Position numbers and translations under genes: made by a program. Source: Gloeomargarita sp. SKYB120 (GTDB lineage: Bacteria > Cyanobacteriota > Cyanobacteriia > Gloeomargaritales > Gloeomargaritaceae). From it: 52,370 bases of DNA. A model generated the notes under the pieces. It worked only from the letters and a program-made list of their open reading frames with translations. It made no database searches and was not told the DNA's origin. The DNA lies in NCBI GenBank assembly GCA_025062155.1, contig JANXAM010000017.1, positions 1 through 52,370 on the forward strand, in the 5' to 3' direction. Every line of letters begins with the position of its first letter. Position 1 is the stretch's first letter. Below, in pieces: positions 1-9,766 of the stretch.

Positions 1-305
1 CCAGAGCCATTGGAGATGCTTTTTCGAGCCGCAAAACGACCCTATCTCGTCGCATTCCAGCTCTATCTTTTCATCGCCGTGGGGCTGAACATCCATCATT
101 TCTGATGTATTTATACAGCCAAGATTGTGAAATTCCAGTCACTCGTGAGATAGCGGCAATTGAGAGTCGCTCTAACAAGTTGCCTTTGGGCTTTAGAAAT
201 GTATTTTTTCCTAGCTTCAGGCGTAAATTGCCGATAGCTGTTCTCCATTATGGATACGACCGTACTTCACAATATTTTGAGACTGGCAACGAGAGTAAGT
301 GATTG
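1..305 (+). other. Unresolved left edge with a possible gene end
   Basis: Two frames are open from the first base. One runs 34 codons and stops at 103-105; its last half is hydrophobic (AFQLYLFIAVGLNIHHF). The other runs about 100 codons and stops at 300-302. I recognise neither product, and neither has a visible start in the window. One could be the tail of a gene entering from the left. The stretch is richer in A and T than the genes to its right, which fits decayed or intergenic DNA equally well. Confidence 0.2.
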
Positions 306-409
306 TATAGCTGAGCCGCTTCAGTTTGTCAGGGCGATAGTAGGAAAACCCAAGATGGGGCTGCGCTCTGCGACCCCAAGATATGACAAGCAGAGATGGC
401 TTAGCTGTA
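306..409. mobile_element. MITE-like element, copy 1 (104 bp)
   Basis: A non-coding 104-bp element that starts with TATAGCTGAGCC and ends with GGCTTAGCTGTA. The ends form an imperfect terminal inverted repeat and both carry TA, as expected of IS630/Tc1-type TA-target elements. A related 103-bp copy lies at 38601-38703 with roughly three quarters identity by eye. The last 12 bases equal the right end of the decayed IS630 element at 38877-38888, which suggests a non-autonomous derivative of that family. It carries no reading frame of note. Confidence 0.7.
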
Positions 410-495
410 CTCATGGCTTCGCCCAAATCCAACTACCCCTATTTTAACCATTACAAGAATAGGACTACCCATGCCGGCAACGGCAAGCAAAATGA

Positions 496-3400
496 TTACC
501 AAGGGCTACCCACGAGCGTAAACCCCGCCCAGTAGTAAGGATGATTGAGAAGCTGGTTCCCCAGTTGAGCAACCACTGGCGGTACCGACACAGCTCCTTG
601 CGGACCCTGCAACTCCCCACCCTTGAGTGTCACCTGTCCGCGCAACAGGGCAATCTGGCCCTGACGCAACGCTTCAGCTTTGATGGGGGCCTGTTGCAAG
701 TTTCGATAGAACTCGCTCATCAGAGCTAGTGTTCCTTCATCTGACACATACCATAGAGAAGCCAGCGCACTTTTGACACCCGCCTGCACTGCCAACCCTG
801 CAAAGCCCAGCTCGCTGTTAATATCGCCTACTGCCGTGCGGCAGGCACTCAGAGTAAATAACTCAACCGGTTCCGGCTGACGCAAAGGCAACTGTCGCAA
901 GCGAGGCAATGGTAGCCGTTGATTGTTGCCAAACTCAATGTAGGAATTCTCCGGACGACCAGGAACAAAATCCGCATGGGTTGCTAGGTGAACGATAGCG
1001 TATTGGCGCTGCAACCGCTCTTGAGTGAGCCGTTCCACGGTGAAGTCCTGATTCAGGAATGCCTGACCCGGCCACAGTTGGGTAATGAGCCGGAGTTCGA
1101 CTGGCACCGCTGGCAAGGGGGGCTGGGTCGCAAAGGTGTCCGCTCCCATGGCTAGCACCTGAGCGGCCCGCAGGTTGCGGTAGCGCAGATCCACCAAATT
1201 GACGCTGGGAATCAGGGAGAAACTGTATTTTTCCACCAGAAATTGCCGGCCATCGTGCAGGGCCGCTAGGGGTAACAGGCGCAGGCCACTGTCCAGCACA
1301 AATAGCAGGGTATTAATGCCACGGGCCTGGAGTTCGGATTCAATGGGTGCGATCAACCAGCGATATAAGCGCTGGGCATCTTGGAGGTAGGCATCACTGG
1401 TGCGCTGGCGTGGGTCGCGCAGGGTGTTGACAAAACGTTCGACAACTGGCATCAACTCCGAGCGCCTCGCTTCCGGAATGCCCCGAATAATCGGGAAGGT
1501 CGCAGAAGCTCCTTGTCCAGGCTGGCCAAGGCGAGTTGCTGAGGTGATGGCGGCAACGGTCAATTGCTGGTCATCGGCCATGACATACACAACAGCCGGT
1601 CGTTTGCCGGTTTCTTGGGCTAACCGGCTGAGGGTATCACCAATACTCTCAACCGAATTCAGGTTATTAATGGGTTGGACACCTAAGGCACGGCTGAATT
1701 CGTTGGTAAATAAATTGTCTAGACTCACAATAGCAGCATAATTTCCCGCTTTCAAATCTTCTAGAAACGTTCCAAGAATATTGAAAGCGACGTCGCTGGT
1801 TTGAGCAGTAGCCAGTTGATTTTCTACAGCAGGTATTGTCGGAACTCGAATGTCAATGTCGGAGAGACGAATTTGGCCCAAATTCCGTCGTCGAATTTCC
1901 AGCCTTTCCAGTACAGATGCCAATTCAATCAACCCCACAGCTATGTCAAAATCTCGTATATCGAAAACGGATATAGAACGGTTTGACGGTAATCGGTTCT
2001 CTTCACTGAATCGTCCAACTCTTAACGCACCACTCCCCCTCGCTTCAAATTGTCGAGAGCGAATTTGTTGAGTCGGCAGAATCGAAAGTTCTCCCGTAGT
2101 CACACCGCCAGCTGTTCTGTTGACACTGGCACTGCCAACTACAAACGAGTTAGCCCCTTCGTACAGAACCAGAACATTTCCACCATTGGTGTTGATACTG
2201 AACCCTGTTGGGCCTACATCCCTAACGCGTATAGGGCCTTTACTCACTAGCCAGACATCACCACCGCTTGCAGCCGGCACGCTGCTGTCAATGAATCCCG
2301 TCTTAATGGAGTTGGGTGCAAAAACATAGATAAGCCCATTACTCGTGAGATTACCCGTCTCGACCTTACCTCCGCCCGTCGCTACACGGATAGTGCCGTT
2401 TGCCGTTAAATTGCCAGTCTGAATATCACCGCCACGTCCAGAAAATTCCAGGAGACCAAAGTCCCTATCTTCAACTAAATATAAAACAAAGTCACCACTA
2501 AAGACAGTAATATTTCTATCAGTATTAATATCGCCGGTTGTAATTTTGTCCCTACCTCTAATATAACTTAACCCTGCTGCTTTAATGTTTTGAGTTTCAA
2601 TACTCCCCCGACTATACAAGATGGCGCTATCTGACTTGATGTTAATGTCATTAGCCTTAACTCCAGTATTAGCTAGAATGACAAGCTGACCTTCCTCTAC
2701 TCCAACATTTCCAGTTGTCACACTGCCCTGAGTACTAAAAAGCCCAATCTGAAGCTGAGCATTCAGGTCACCAGTCTTGATATCGCCACTAATAGTACTG
2801 ATGAAAATACTCTCGCCTATGATATTACCAGTCGCAATATCCCCCTGAGCACTGGATATGACAATGTCCGATAGAGCACTGATGTCACTAGTTGTAATAC
2901 GGGTTTCCCCGTTTAGAAATACCATTGATCCAGCATCTACTCTACCAGTTGTAATACTACCTCCAGCAGTGACTATACGAATATCTGAACTAGACTGGAT
3001 GTTGCCAATTTGAACGGAACTCTCGCTAAATAGGATAGCAGATAACCCCGCCTTGATGTCACGGGTTTTAATCTCGCTTTTCGCTTGAATGCCTAATTTA
3101 CCTCTGGCGTCAATGCTTCCAGTCGTAATACCAGCCTGAGAACTACGCAAAATTGCATCCAGATTCGTGTTAATGTTTCCAGCTACAATATCACTCTTAG
3201 CGACCAACGATGAGCTTCCTTCGGCGGTGATGTTCCCCGTCTTGATACTACCGTCACTGAATAAATTAGTGTCCAGGCCAGCCCTGATCTCGCCAGTTGT
3301 TATATCTCCCCCATCACTCGTCACGGAGACCTTTAATCCTGTTCTGATATCACCAGTTTGAATGCTGCCTTGAGCACTCACACGCGTATCTGCACCGGAG

Positions 3401-5601
3401 TTAATACTACCAGTCTGAACCCCCTTATTACTAAATAGGAAGGCACTGGAGTTTGATTGAATGTTGCCCACACTAATAACATCGGTTGCCACAATACTTA
3501 TATTTCCGCTGTTGACACTACCTTTAGTAGCAAAAAGGAGAACATCTGAGCCAGCTTTGATATTTCCAGTTGCAATATCGCCCTTGCCTAAGAAAACTTT
3601 CGAGCCCGCGTTGATATTGCCAGTGGTAATGCTACCTTCATTGCTGAACAAATTCACTTCTGAGCCAGCGGTGATATTTCCGATGTTGACACTACCTTTA
3701 GTAGCAAGAAGGAGAACGTCTGAGCCAGCTTTGATGTTGCCAGTGGTAATGCTACCTTCATTGCTGAACAAATTCACTTCTGAGCCAGCTTTGATATTTC
3801 CAGTTGCAATATCGCCCTCGCCTAAGAAAACTTTCGAGCCCGCGTTGATATTGCCAGTGGTAATGCTACCTTCATTGCTGAACAAATTCACTTCTGAGCC
3901 AGCGGTGATATTTCCAGTTACAACACTACCCTTCAAAGTTCCAATGAAAGCATTTGAGTCAGCCTGGATATCTCCTGTTTTAATACCACTAGCAGTCGCT
4001 AAAAAGACATCCCTGGCAGTAATATTGTTGATAGCAATCTGCTCTCCTGCAAGTGCAACGCCAACATTGGCAAGTACAATATTGCCCACGGCTTCAATGC
4101 TTCTCTCTGCTTGGGCAAAAAAGTTGGTAGGAAGTTGTGAAGAACCCACCAGATCAGTCTCAAACCGGATGTTACCGGCTGCTAACTTCACATCATTCAC
4201 ACGCAGTTGTTCTAGAAGTGTCGCCGCCCCGATAGTGAAGGTCGCGCCAGGGCCATCCTCAAACAGAATTTGGTTATCAGCCAGCTCAGCATCATCAGGT
4301 CCCCGGCCAGCCACTACTCGCAAGGTCTCGGGGTCGAGCAAAAGAGTGCCTGGGCGCCCCTGAGAAGCCATCGTCTCTACCCGCCCTGTAAAGCGCAACG
4401 TCTGTTTGCCTGAGACCTCCACCAACCCACCGTCGCCCCCTTGAGGTCCACCCTTTGCTGTAATCACGCCCCGAAAATCCGTCGCCTTGTCCGCCCAAAC
4501 AATGACCTGTCCCCCACGACCTTTGCCCGTCGCATCGGCCCTTAGGTGCGTATCCTGGCTGATAAACGTATATGCCGCCCTGGGAAATGGCCCTTTGCCC
4601 TGGAAGTCCCCTCCAACCCACACTTGGCCACCACCCGTGGCCCCAGAAGCGTCGATCTCACTCTTCACCAAAGCGATTTGCTGGCCCGTTATCCCAACTC
4701 GGCCTCCTGTCCCTTGGTTTGACGACACGTCCACTTGCCCGGCAACCACGGCTGTTGCTGACTTCACGGGGATGCGGGTCTCAGCACCACTGACCTGGAG
4801 CGTGTTATCGGGATGCACAGTAAAGGTCTGTACACCCGTGAGAAGTTCAGGCAGGCGCACCGAGGGCAACGCTCCTTCGGCATCAAGGGCCTTGGCCAGT
4901 TGCTGCGGAGGCAATTCCAGACTGAGTATTTGTCTGGGCAGGGAAAGCCGCACGAGGTTTTCGCCAGGCACAGCGGCGATGGTAATGGTTCCTCCTGGCG
5001 CTTGGATGGTTCCCGTTTGGATGACTTGCCCACCGACTAACCCAATGCTCTGACCCGGGTTGATGGTCAGTTTCCCTTCGTTGATAACTGCCGCCGGGTT
5101 TTTGCCATCAAAGGCCAACCCCAATGGGTCACCCGTGAGTTGGCTCAAATCAGCAGGGCCGTAGGCTGGAAAGCTGCCGCCTGGAAAGACAAGCCGGTTG
5201 GCGGTAGTGGCGATAAAAGCTGCAGGCACGTTCAAGGTCGCTTGGGGGCCGAACAGGATGCCGGCGGGGTTCATGAGGTATAAGTTTGGCTGTCCGCCCG
5301 TGATTTGGATGACGCCATGCACCTGGGACGGAAAGCCACCAGTGACGCGGGCTAGGATGTTGCGTAGGGCCGGCTGAGCCAGGAAATTGGCAATCTCACC
5401 AGAACCAACGTTGAACAGGTGGAAGCTGTGGAAGAGATTTCGACCGGCCTGGTGACCACCAGTGATGTCGTAACGGTTACCAAGCCGCTGCACCTGTGTG
5501 CCAATACCATCAGCCGCCGGGGTGATGGAATCGGCAGCCACTCGCCCGGTCAGCAGCATCCAAAAAACAAGCGAGACCCATAGCCACAACTGCCGGTTCA
5601 T
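496..5601 (-). CDS. Haemagglutinin-domain/CHAT protease fusion, repeat-rich secreted protein
   Basis: A protein of about 1701 residues, starting at the MNRQLWL methionine because a Sec signal peptide ending around GRVAA follows directly. Residues about 25-140 form a filamentous-haemagglutinin N-terminal (TPS) secretion domain with an NPAGILFG turn. Residues roughly 550-1150 are dozens of short repeats built on TGNI-AGS, expected to stack as a beta-helix. The last 350 or so residues are a CHAT caspase-like domain with its His in HLATHADF and its Cys in SACRTAVG. In the TPS family such domains are exported by a TpsB/Omp85 pore; no pore gene is visible here. CHAT domains in cyanobacteria often sit on large multidomain proteins, so a cell-surface or self/non-self role is possible but inferred. 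It is adjacent to and co-directional with coaE, with no sign of coupling. Confidence 0.9.
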   Translation of the reverse strand: MNRQLWLWVSLVFWMLLTGRVAADSITPAADGIGTQVQRLGNRYDITGGHQAGRNLFHSFHLFNVGSGEIANFLAQPALRNILARVTGGFPSQVHGVIQITGGQPNLYLMNPAGILFGPQATLNVPAAFIATTANRLVFPGGSFPAYGPADLSQLTGDPLGLAFDGKNPAAVINEGKLTINPGQSIGLVGGQVIQTGTIQAPGGTITIAAVPGENLVRLSLPRQILSLELPPQQLAKALDAEGALPSVRLPELLTGVQTFTVHPDNTLQVSGAETRIPVKSATAVVAGQVDVSSNQGTGGRVGITGQQIALVKSEIDASGATGGGQVWVGGDFQGKGPFPRAAYTFISQDTHLRADATGKGRGGQVIVWADKATDFRGVITAKGGPQGGDGGLVEVSGKQTLRFTGRVETMASQGRPGTLLLDPETLRVVAGRGPDDAELADNQILFEDGPGATFTIGAATLLEQLRVNDVKLAAGNIRFETDLVGSSQLPTNFFAQAERSIEAVGNIVLANVGVALAGEQIAINNITARDVFLATASGIKTGDIQADSNAFIGTLKGSVVTGNITAGSEVNLFSNEGSITTGNINAGSKVFLGEGDIATGNIKAGSEVNLFSNEGSITTGNIKAGSDVLLLATKGSVNIGNITAGSEVNLFSNEGSITTGNINAGSKVFLGKGDIATGNIKAGSDVLLFATKGSVNSGNISIVATDVISVGNIQSNSSAFLFSNKGVQTGSINSGADTRVSAQGSIQTGDIRTGLKVSVTSDGGDITTGEIRAGLDTNLFSDGSIKTGNITAEGSSSLVAKSDIVAGNINTNLDAILRSSQAGITTGSIDARGKLGIQAKSEIKTRDIKAGLSAILFSESSVQIGNIQSSSDIRIVTAGGSITTGRVDAGSMVFLNGETRITTSDISALSDIVISSAQGDIATGNIIGESIFISTISGDIKTGDLNAQLQIGLFSTQGSVTTGNVGVEEGQLVILANTGVKANDINIKSDSAILYSRGSIETQNIKAAGLSYIRGRDKITTGDINTDRNITVFSGDFVLYLVEDRDFGLLEFSGRGGDIQTGNLTANGTIRVATGGGKVETGNLTSNGLIYVFAPNSIKTGFIDSSVPAASGGDVWLVSKGPIRVRDVGPTGFSINTNGGNVLVLYEGANSFVVGSASVNRTAGGVTTGELSILPTQQIRSRQFEARGSGALRVGRFSEENRLPSNRSISVFDIRDFDIAVGLIELASVLERLEIRRRNLGQIRLSDIDIRVPTIPAVENQLATAQTSDVAFNILGTFLEDLKAGNYAAIVSLDNLFTNEFSRALGVQPINNLNSVESIGDTLSRLAQETGKRPAVVYVMADDQQLTVAAITSATRLGQPGQGASATFPIIRGIPEARRSELMPVVERFVNTLRDPRQRTSDAYLQDAQRLYRWLIAPIESELQARGINTLLFVLDSGLRLLPLAALHDGRQFLVEKYSFSLIPSVNLVDLRYRNLRAAQVLAMGADTFATQPPLPAVPVELRLITQLWPGQAFLNQDFTVERLTQERLQRQYAIVHLATHADFVPGRPENSYIEFGNNQRLPLPRLRQLPLRQPEPVELFTLSACRTAVGDINSELGFAGLAVQAGVKSALASLWYVSDEGTLALMSEFYRNLQQAPIKAEALRQGQIALLRGQVTLKGGELQGPQGAVSVPPVVAQLGNQLLNHPYYWAGFTLVGSPW
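3545..3916 (-). repeat. Near-identical 138-bp internal direct repeats
   Basis: Within the repeat region of the CHAT fusion gene, 3545-3682 and 3779-3916 are the same 138 bp with a single visible difference (cccttgcc versus ccctcgcc). They are offset by exactly 234 bp, or 78 codons. A shorter piece of about 55 bp, containing GGTAATGCTACCTTCATTGC, occurs a third time around 3732-3790. The frame is kept, so unequal recombination would change protein length in multiples of whole repeats. Confidence 0.9.
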
Positions 5602-5694
5602 CAGTCTTCGCCGCCCGCACGCTCTCACTTTGCAACGAGATGATACAGTCATCTTTTCGCAGCAGCTTCTGTTCCAGAAAGTCTTTTACACTAG

Positions 5695-6282
5695 TCATTC
5701 CCTCGGTGGCAACAGGGGTTGAATGCATCGGTCCACCTGTTGATACAGATGGTCGAGCGTCCCGGAATTGTCCAACAACTGGTCGGCCCAGAGCATCTTT
5801 AGGGGCAGGGGCAATTGGGCGCTAATCCGAGCATGGGCTTGCGCAGGGGTCAACCGATTGCGGCTGACTAAGCGTTGATACTGCTGCTGTGTCGTGCACC
5901 AGACCACCCACACCTGATGCACCAGGTCGGTCATCTGGGCTTCAAACAAAAGCGGGATGCTGAACACCACCGGCCCATCAGCAGGAGAAATTTGGGTGTA
6001 GCATTGTCGCACCCAAGGATGGACTAACGCTTCTAACCAGCGCCGTTCGGCGGGGTTCCCAAAGACCTGCTCCCCTAACCAAGACCGGTTGATGCGCCCA
6101 TCCGCTAACAGCACAGCGGCCCCATACCGTTGTACTAGGGCTTGCCAGACTGGTGTCCCTGGCTCCAACGCCCGGTGGGCATAGCTGTCAGCATCGTAGA
6201 CGGAAATGCGGTATCGGGTTTGCAAGTACTGAGTGACGGTGGATTTGCCGCTGGCGATCCCGCCGGTCAGGCCAATGACCAC
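5695..6282 (-). CDS. coaE: Dephospho-CoA kinase
   Basis: 195 residues, the normal size for CoaE, which phosphorylates the 3'-hydroxyl of dephospho-CoA in the last step of coenzyme A synthesis in the cytosol. The P-loop GGIASGKS sits at residues 7-14. It is followed by the acceptor-site DADSYAHRAL segment and the LVHPWVR motif typical of the family. The gene begins 4 bp after the stop of rbcR on the same strand, so the two are probably co-transcribed. The ATG at 6282 places the P-loop directly at the N terminus, as expected. Confidence 0.95.
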   Translation of the reverse strand: MVIGLTGGIASGKSTVTQYLQTRYRISVYDADSYAHRALEPGTPVWQALVQRYGAAVLLADGRINRSWLGEQVFGNPAERRWLEALVHPWVRQCYTQISPADGPVVFSIPLLFEAQMTDLVHQVWVVWCTTQQQYQRLVSRNRLTPAQAHARISAQLPLPLKMLWADQLLDNSGTLDHLYQQVDRCIQPLLPPRE

Positions 6283-6286
6283 CCCA

Positions 6287-7249
6287 TCAGGGTTGCACCC
6301 CCACCGGTGTTTTCAGGGCATCGGGAAGCAGGTTGGGAAATAGGGGGAGAATTTCCCGCACAAAGGTTTCAGCGGCGCGGGACTGGTAGCGATTGGGGTT
6401 GGAGACCAGCCAAAGGATCCGCCGCAGGGTGATGTTTTCAATCCGCACTCGCTGCAGGACACCCAATTCCAGTTCCTTGGTAATGGCCGAGCTAGAGACG
6501 AAGGCTGACCCCAGGCCCGACTGCACAGCATTTTTGATGGCTTCGATGGAGTTGAGTTCCATCTCGATGCGGAAGCGGCTGGTGTCAATGTCGTACTGGC
6601 TAAGAATTTTGTCAATGACTTTGCGGATGGTGGATTGGGCCTCCAGGGCGATAAAGCGCAGTTGGTAGAGTTCGTCGCGGGTGATGACGTCGCCCCGCCC
6701 GCCTAGGTGTTTGGGGGGCGAGATGAGGACCAGTTCGTCCTCGGCAAAGGCCCGCACGTCCAGCGAATCCTGCAACTCCGGCGGCACTTCTCCCCCGATA
6801 ATGGCCAGATCCAATTGGCCATTGGCGACACTCCAGCAGGTTCGCCGCGTGGAATGCACCTGCAACTTCACCGACACCTGGGGATAGCGCTGGCGAAACA
6901 GGCCAATCAAACGCGGCATCAGGTAGGTGCCGGTGGTTTGGGATGCCCCAACAGTCAAGGTACCCCCCTGCAGGTTCTGCAAGTCATCGAGCGCTCGGCA
7001 GGTCTCTTCGCACAGGGCCAGGATTTTGTCGCCGTAGTGCAGGAGTAGATGTCCCGCCTCCGTCAGTTGCGCCCGCCGTCCCCCCCGGTCAAATAGGGGC
7101 ACGTTCAACTGGCGCTCCAGGTTCTGCACCTGCAAGCTCACCGCCGGTTGCGAGACATAAAGGCTGTCGGCAGCCCGCTTGAAACTTCCCTCGACGGCAA
7201 TCGCCTTCAAGATGCGCAACTGATCTAGGGTAAAGGGTAGTTCGTTCAT
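6287..7249 (-). CDS. rbcR: LysR-type regulator RbcR (Ycf30)
   Basis: About 320 residues. The N terminus [18 protein letters not shown] leads into a winged helix-turn-helix ([20 protein letters not shown]), then a linker helix and an effector-binding domain from residue 90 on. The near-invariant segment [14 protein letters not shown] and [13 protein letters not shown] identify the RbcR/Ycf30 group, which in cyanobacteria and plastids controls RuBisCO and other carbon-fixation genes. The internal ATG at 7249 is preferred over 7261 because family members start just before LPFTLDQL. Its probable target operon rbcLXS lies 21 kb away in the same window, with an LTTR-like inverted repeat upstream of rbcL. 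Confidence 0.93.
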   Translation of the reverse strand: MNELPFTLDQLRILKAIAVEGSFKRAADSLYVSQPAVSLQVQNLERQLNVPLFDRGGRRAQLTEAGHLLLHYGDKILALCEETCRALDDLQNLQGGTLTVGASQTTGTYLMPRLIGLFRQRYPQVSVKLQVHSTRRTCWSVANGQLDLAIIGGEVPPELQDSLDVRAFAEDELVLISPPKHLGGRGDVITRDELYQLRFIALEAQSTIRKVIDKILSQYDIDTSRFRIEMELNSIEAIKNAVQSGLGSAFVSSSAITKELELGVLQRVRIENITLRRILWLVSNPNRYQSRAAETFVREILPLFPNLLPDALKTPVGVQP

Positions 7250-7320
7250 AGCAGGGGCCAAGCCAAACGAGCAGTTTAGTTATTAACTATTTTTATACGT
7301 ACCCGTCCCGTTCGTTCCAG

Positions 7321-8121
7321 TCACAGGCGGCCAAACCGGCGTTGGCGTTGTTGATAGGCCCGCAGCGCCTGGTGGAAACAGGCCCGGTCAAAGTCAGGCC
7401 AGAGGGTGTCGGTGACGTAGAGTTCGGCGTAGGCAACCTGCCACAGGAGAAAGTTGCTCAGCCGCATCTCTCCGCTGGTGCGGATCAGTAAATCGGGGTC
7501 GCGGCTAGTGGCGGTGTAGAGATGCTGGGCAAAGCGGGTTTCGTCAATGTCCTCAGGCGCCAGTTCCCCCCGCTGCACCTGACGCGCTAGGGTTTGACAG
7601 GCCTGCACAATTTCCTGCCGTCCCCCGTAGTTGGTGGCAACCGTCAGCCAGACCCGGTCGTGATGGCGGGTGAGTTCCACCGCTTCGGCGATTTGGGCTT
7701 GCAACCCTGGCGGAAGGGCCGCCAGATGGCCGACGAATTCCAAGCGCACCTGCTCGCGGACCAGTTCCTGGAGTTCCTGGCGCAACACCTGCTCAAACAG
7801 GGTCAGGAGAAATTCCACCTCCAGGCTGGGGCGGCCCCAGTTTTCCGTGGAAAAGGCGTAGCAAGTCAGGTGGGGAATCCCCCAGTCCCGGCAACAGCGC
7901 ACCAGTTCCTTGAGGGCGGCCACCCCCTGCTGATGCCCCACAAACCGCGGTAAGTGGCGCTTTTGGGCCCAACGACCATTACCGTCCATGATCACCGCCA
8001 CATGCTGGGGGAGCCGTTGGGGGTCTAAATCAGCAGGCAACGTCAACAGGGACGAATTCCCCTGGTGGTTGGTCATCATGCTGGTCACCGGCAGAGATGG
8101 AAACGCCTGTATGAGCATCAT
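7321..8121 (-). CDS. uppS: Undecaprenyl diphosphate synthase (isoprenyl transferase)
   Basis: A cis-prenyltransferase of about 266 residues that makes the C55 lipid carrier for peptidoglycan and glycan export. The pyrophosphate-binding [13 protein letters not shown] motif (Asp46), the [11 protein letters not shown] segment and the C-terminal [15 protein letters not shown] motif (from residue 214) are all present. The start is put at 8121 because its ATGA overlaps the stop of cdaA by four bases, a classic coupled arrangement; a farther-upstream start would run into cdaA. It is the last gene of a DUF1400-cdaA-uppS operon; cdaA-uppS adjacency is common in cyanobacteria. Confidence 0.95.
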   Translation of the reverse strand: MMLIQAFPSLPVTSMMTNHQGNSSLLTLPADLDPQRLPQHVAVIMDGNGRWAQKRHLPRFVGHQQGVAALKELVRCCRDWGIPHLTCYAFSTENWGRPSLEVEFLLTLFEQVLRQELQELVREQVRLEFVGHLAALPPGLQAQIAEAVELTRHHDRVWLTVATNYGGRQEIVQACQTLARQVQRGELAPEDIDETRFAQHLYTATSRDPDLLIRTSGEMRLSNFLLWQVAYAELYVTDTLWPDFDRACFHQALRAYQQRQRRFGRL

Positions 8122-8777
8122 AGGCGATTTTTTTTCTGTTCCAGATGGGCACGCAGTTGCGCCGGCGTCAAATCGGCCCACAGTTGTCCCCGCCAGGCCA
8201 AAGCGACTTGCCCCGTTTCCTCCGACACCACAACCGCCCAGCAGTTGGGTTGTTGTTCCGTGACTCCCAGCGCCGCCCGATGCCGCGTGCCCAGCCCAGA
8301 CGCCAGGGGTTCAGTGGAGATGGGCACAATCACGCCGGCGGCCACCACCAGGCCATTGCCCAGCACCACGGCGCCGTCGTGTAGAGGACTCAGGGGGGAC
8401 AGCAGACTCAGGAGCAACTCCACAGATAGACGGGCCTGGATCGACACGCCCGGTAAGGTGCTAGGGATGGTCGCTTGGGGATTCGATAGCACCAGTAGGG
8501 CACCCCAGCGGCGTTGGGTACACTCGGCGACTGTCTGCACCAGGATGTCAATATCGGTGGCTGGGGGATGCCAATCGGTGCGCCGCCACTGCCAGGTCGG
8601 CAACACTCCCACCAGCACCGCCATGAGTCCCAATCCCTGGGCCGTCCAGGGCAAGCGCTGCGCCTGGGCTAGGATGGCAAGAGCGGCAAGTACCGCCACC
8701 CACAGCCCTTGCCTTGGCAACACCACGGGCAACAGCGCCAAGATACCCGCCACCAGTAACCCATCCCAGCGTTCCAT
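8118..8777 (-). CDS. cdaA: Diadenylate cyclase (CdaA type)
   Basis: 219 residues. Hydrophobic helices fill residues 1-60, followed by a DAC catalytic domain with LHDGA (residues 132-136) and GTRHRAALG (RHR at 165-167), the two signature motifs for joining two ATP into c-di-AMP. In cyanobacteria this messenger affects osmotic balance and night survival. The stop overlaps the uppS start, so messenger and cell-wall lipid carrier synthesis are translationally coupled. The upstream neighbour is a DUF1400 protein, one base away, instead of the lysA gene often found there. Confidence 0.93.
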   Translation of the reverse strand: MERWDGLLVAGILALLPVVLPRQGLWVAVLAALAILAQAQRLPWTAQGLGLMAVLVGVLPTWQWRRTDWHPPATDIDILVQTVAECTQRRWGALLVLSNPQATIPSTLPGVSIQARLSVELLLSLLSPLSPLHDGAVVLGNGLVVAAGVIVPISTEPLASGLGTRHRAALGVTEQQPNCWAVVVSEETGQVALAWRGQLWADLTPAQLRAHLEQKKNRL

Positions 8778-8778
8778 C

Positions 8779-9363
8779 CTAGCGAGGTGGGCAACCAGCG
8801 CTGAACCTAAACCCTGGCACGAACAATGGCAGCACCTCGTCCAGCGCCGCTAGCACCTGGGGTAGGTTTTGGGCGTCCGCCTGGATTTGCCGGTAGATGG
8901 TCATGCCGCGCTGGGCATCCAGGGTGATGTCGCCAGGGTAACTCTGGATGAGGTTAAGCAGGGTCAAAGAGTTGTTCTGCACCGCCTGGGTCAGGCCGGT
9001 TTTGAGGGCGGCGACCCCATCCCCCCCGTTGGCGGGTTGCACGAAGGTGGCCATCTGGCTGAGGATCACGTTACCCACAAAGCTGTTGAGCATCCGGTCT
9101 AGGTTGGCCCGCGTAATCGGCACGGCCTGGGAGAGAAACCGCTGGGCGTCGGACGCCTTTAACCCCATTAGCCCCAGCAGTGTGGCCAGTCGCTCTGACG
9201 CTTGCCCAGTGGCAGCCAGCGCCTGGAGTTCTTTGACCTCCACAGGGGTCGTCAGCGGCCCGAATCGAATCAGGATTCTTTCAGCCGCCCACGCCGGCGC
9301 GGCCCACAATCCCCAAACCAATCCCATGCCAGCCACTGTCCGCCGCAGGATGACGCCCACCAT
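8779..9363 (-). CDS. Secreted DUF1400-domain protein
   Basis: About 194 residues with an N-terminal signal peptide ending near PAWA-AERI. The rest matches the DUF1400 domain, which in cyanobacteria usually sits in front of an alpha/beta-hydrolase domain; here it stands alone. The ATG at 9363 is chosen because GGGAG lies about 11 bases upstream and the signal peptide follows at once. It ends one base before cdaA and so probably heads the operon. Its function is unknown; export to the periplasm is inferred from the signal peptide. Confidence 0.8.
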   Translation of the reverse strand: MVGVILRRTVAGMGLVWGLWAAPAWAAERILIRFGPLTTPVEVKELQALAATGQASERLATLLGLMGLKASDAQRFLSQAVPITRANLDRMLNSFVGNVILSQMATFVQPANGGDGVAALKTGLTQAVQNNSLTLLNLIQSYPGDITLDAQRGMTIYRQIQADAQNLPQVLAALDEVLPLFVPGFRFSAGCPPR

Positions 9364-9492
9364 TACTTTGCTCCCTGAAACCCTGTCCATTAGCACTTTA
9401 CCAAGACTTTTCCTTGGCAGTGGGGTTCCTCCCTTTGCGAAGTACCTGCATCAGGGGGTAAAGTGGAAGTATTTAGAATTCTTAACAATCCT

Positions 9493-9702
9493 ATGCAACC
9501 GACGATCAACTGTGCCGAAGCCTGTGTCAACGGCTGTGTGCTCGGGGAGGCCTGTCCCCACCGGGAATATCTGGCGGCGGCCTTGCGGTACGTGGCGGAA
9601 ACGTCGCTTGACCGCATGGTAGAGGTGGCCCAGGCCAGCGCCCCCCAACGGATGCTGCGCCAGTTGGAGAAGGGAAATTTGCCGGGCTATCCCCCTCGGT
9701 AG
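9493..9702 (+). CDS. Small conserved cyanobacterial protein with Cys cluster
   Basis: 69 residues starting MQPTINCAEACVNG. Four cysteines follow a C-x3-C-x3-C-x5-C-P-H pattern (Cys 7, 11, 15, 21), suitable for binding zinc or an iron-sulfur cluster. The remainder is helical. I recognise the layout as a conserved cyanobacterial hypothetical but not a named family. It is divergent from the DUF1400-cdaA-uppS operon and precedes the glycosyltransferase by about 65 bp. Confidence 0.65.
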   Translation: MQPTINCAEACVNGCVLGEACPHREYLAAALRYVAETSLDRMVEVAQASAPQRMLRQLEKGNLPGYPPR

Positions 9703-9766
9703 AAACCGTTGCCGATCAGTTTGCGTATCGGTGACAGGGGCGCAGGGAGTGGCCTCTGGTGGGGCA

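Noticed and set aside
3461-4363. 300-codon plus-strand frame
   Set aside because: It is the antisense of the repeat region of the CHAT fusion; its repeats merely mirror those of the real gene.
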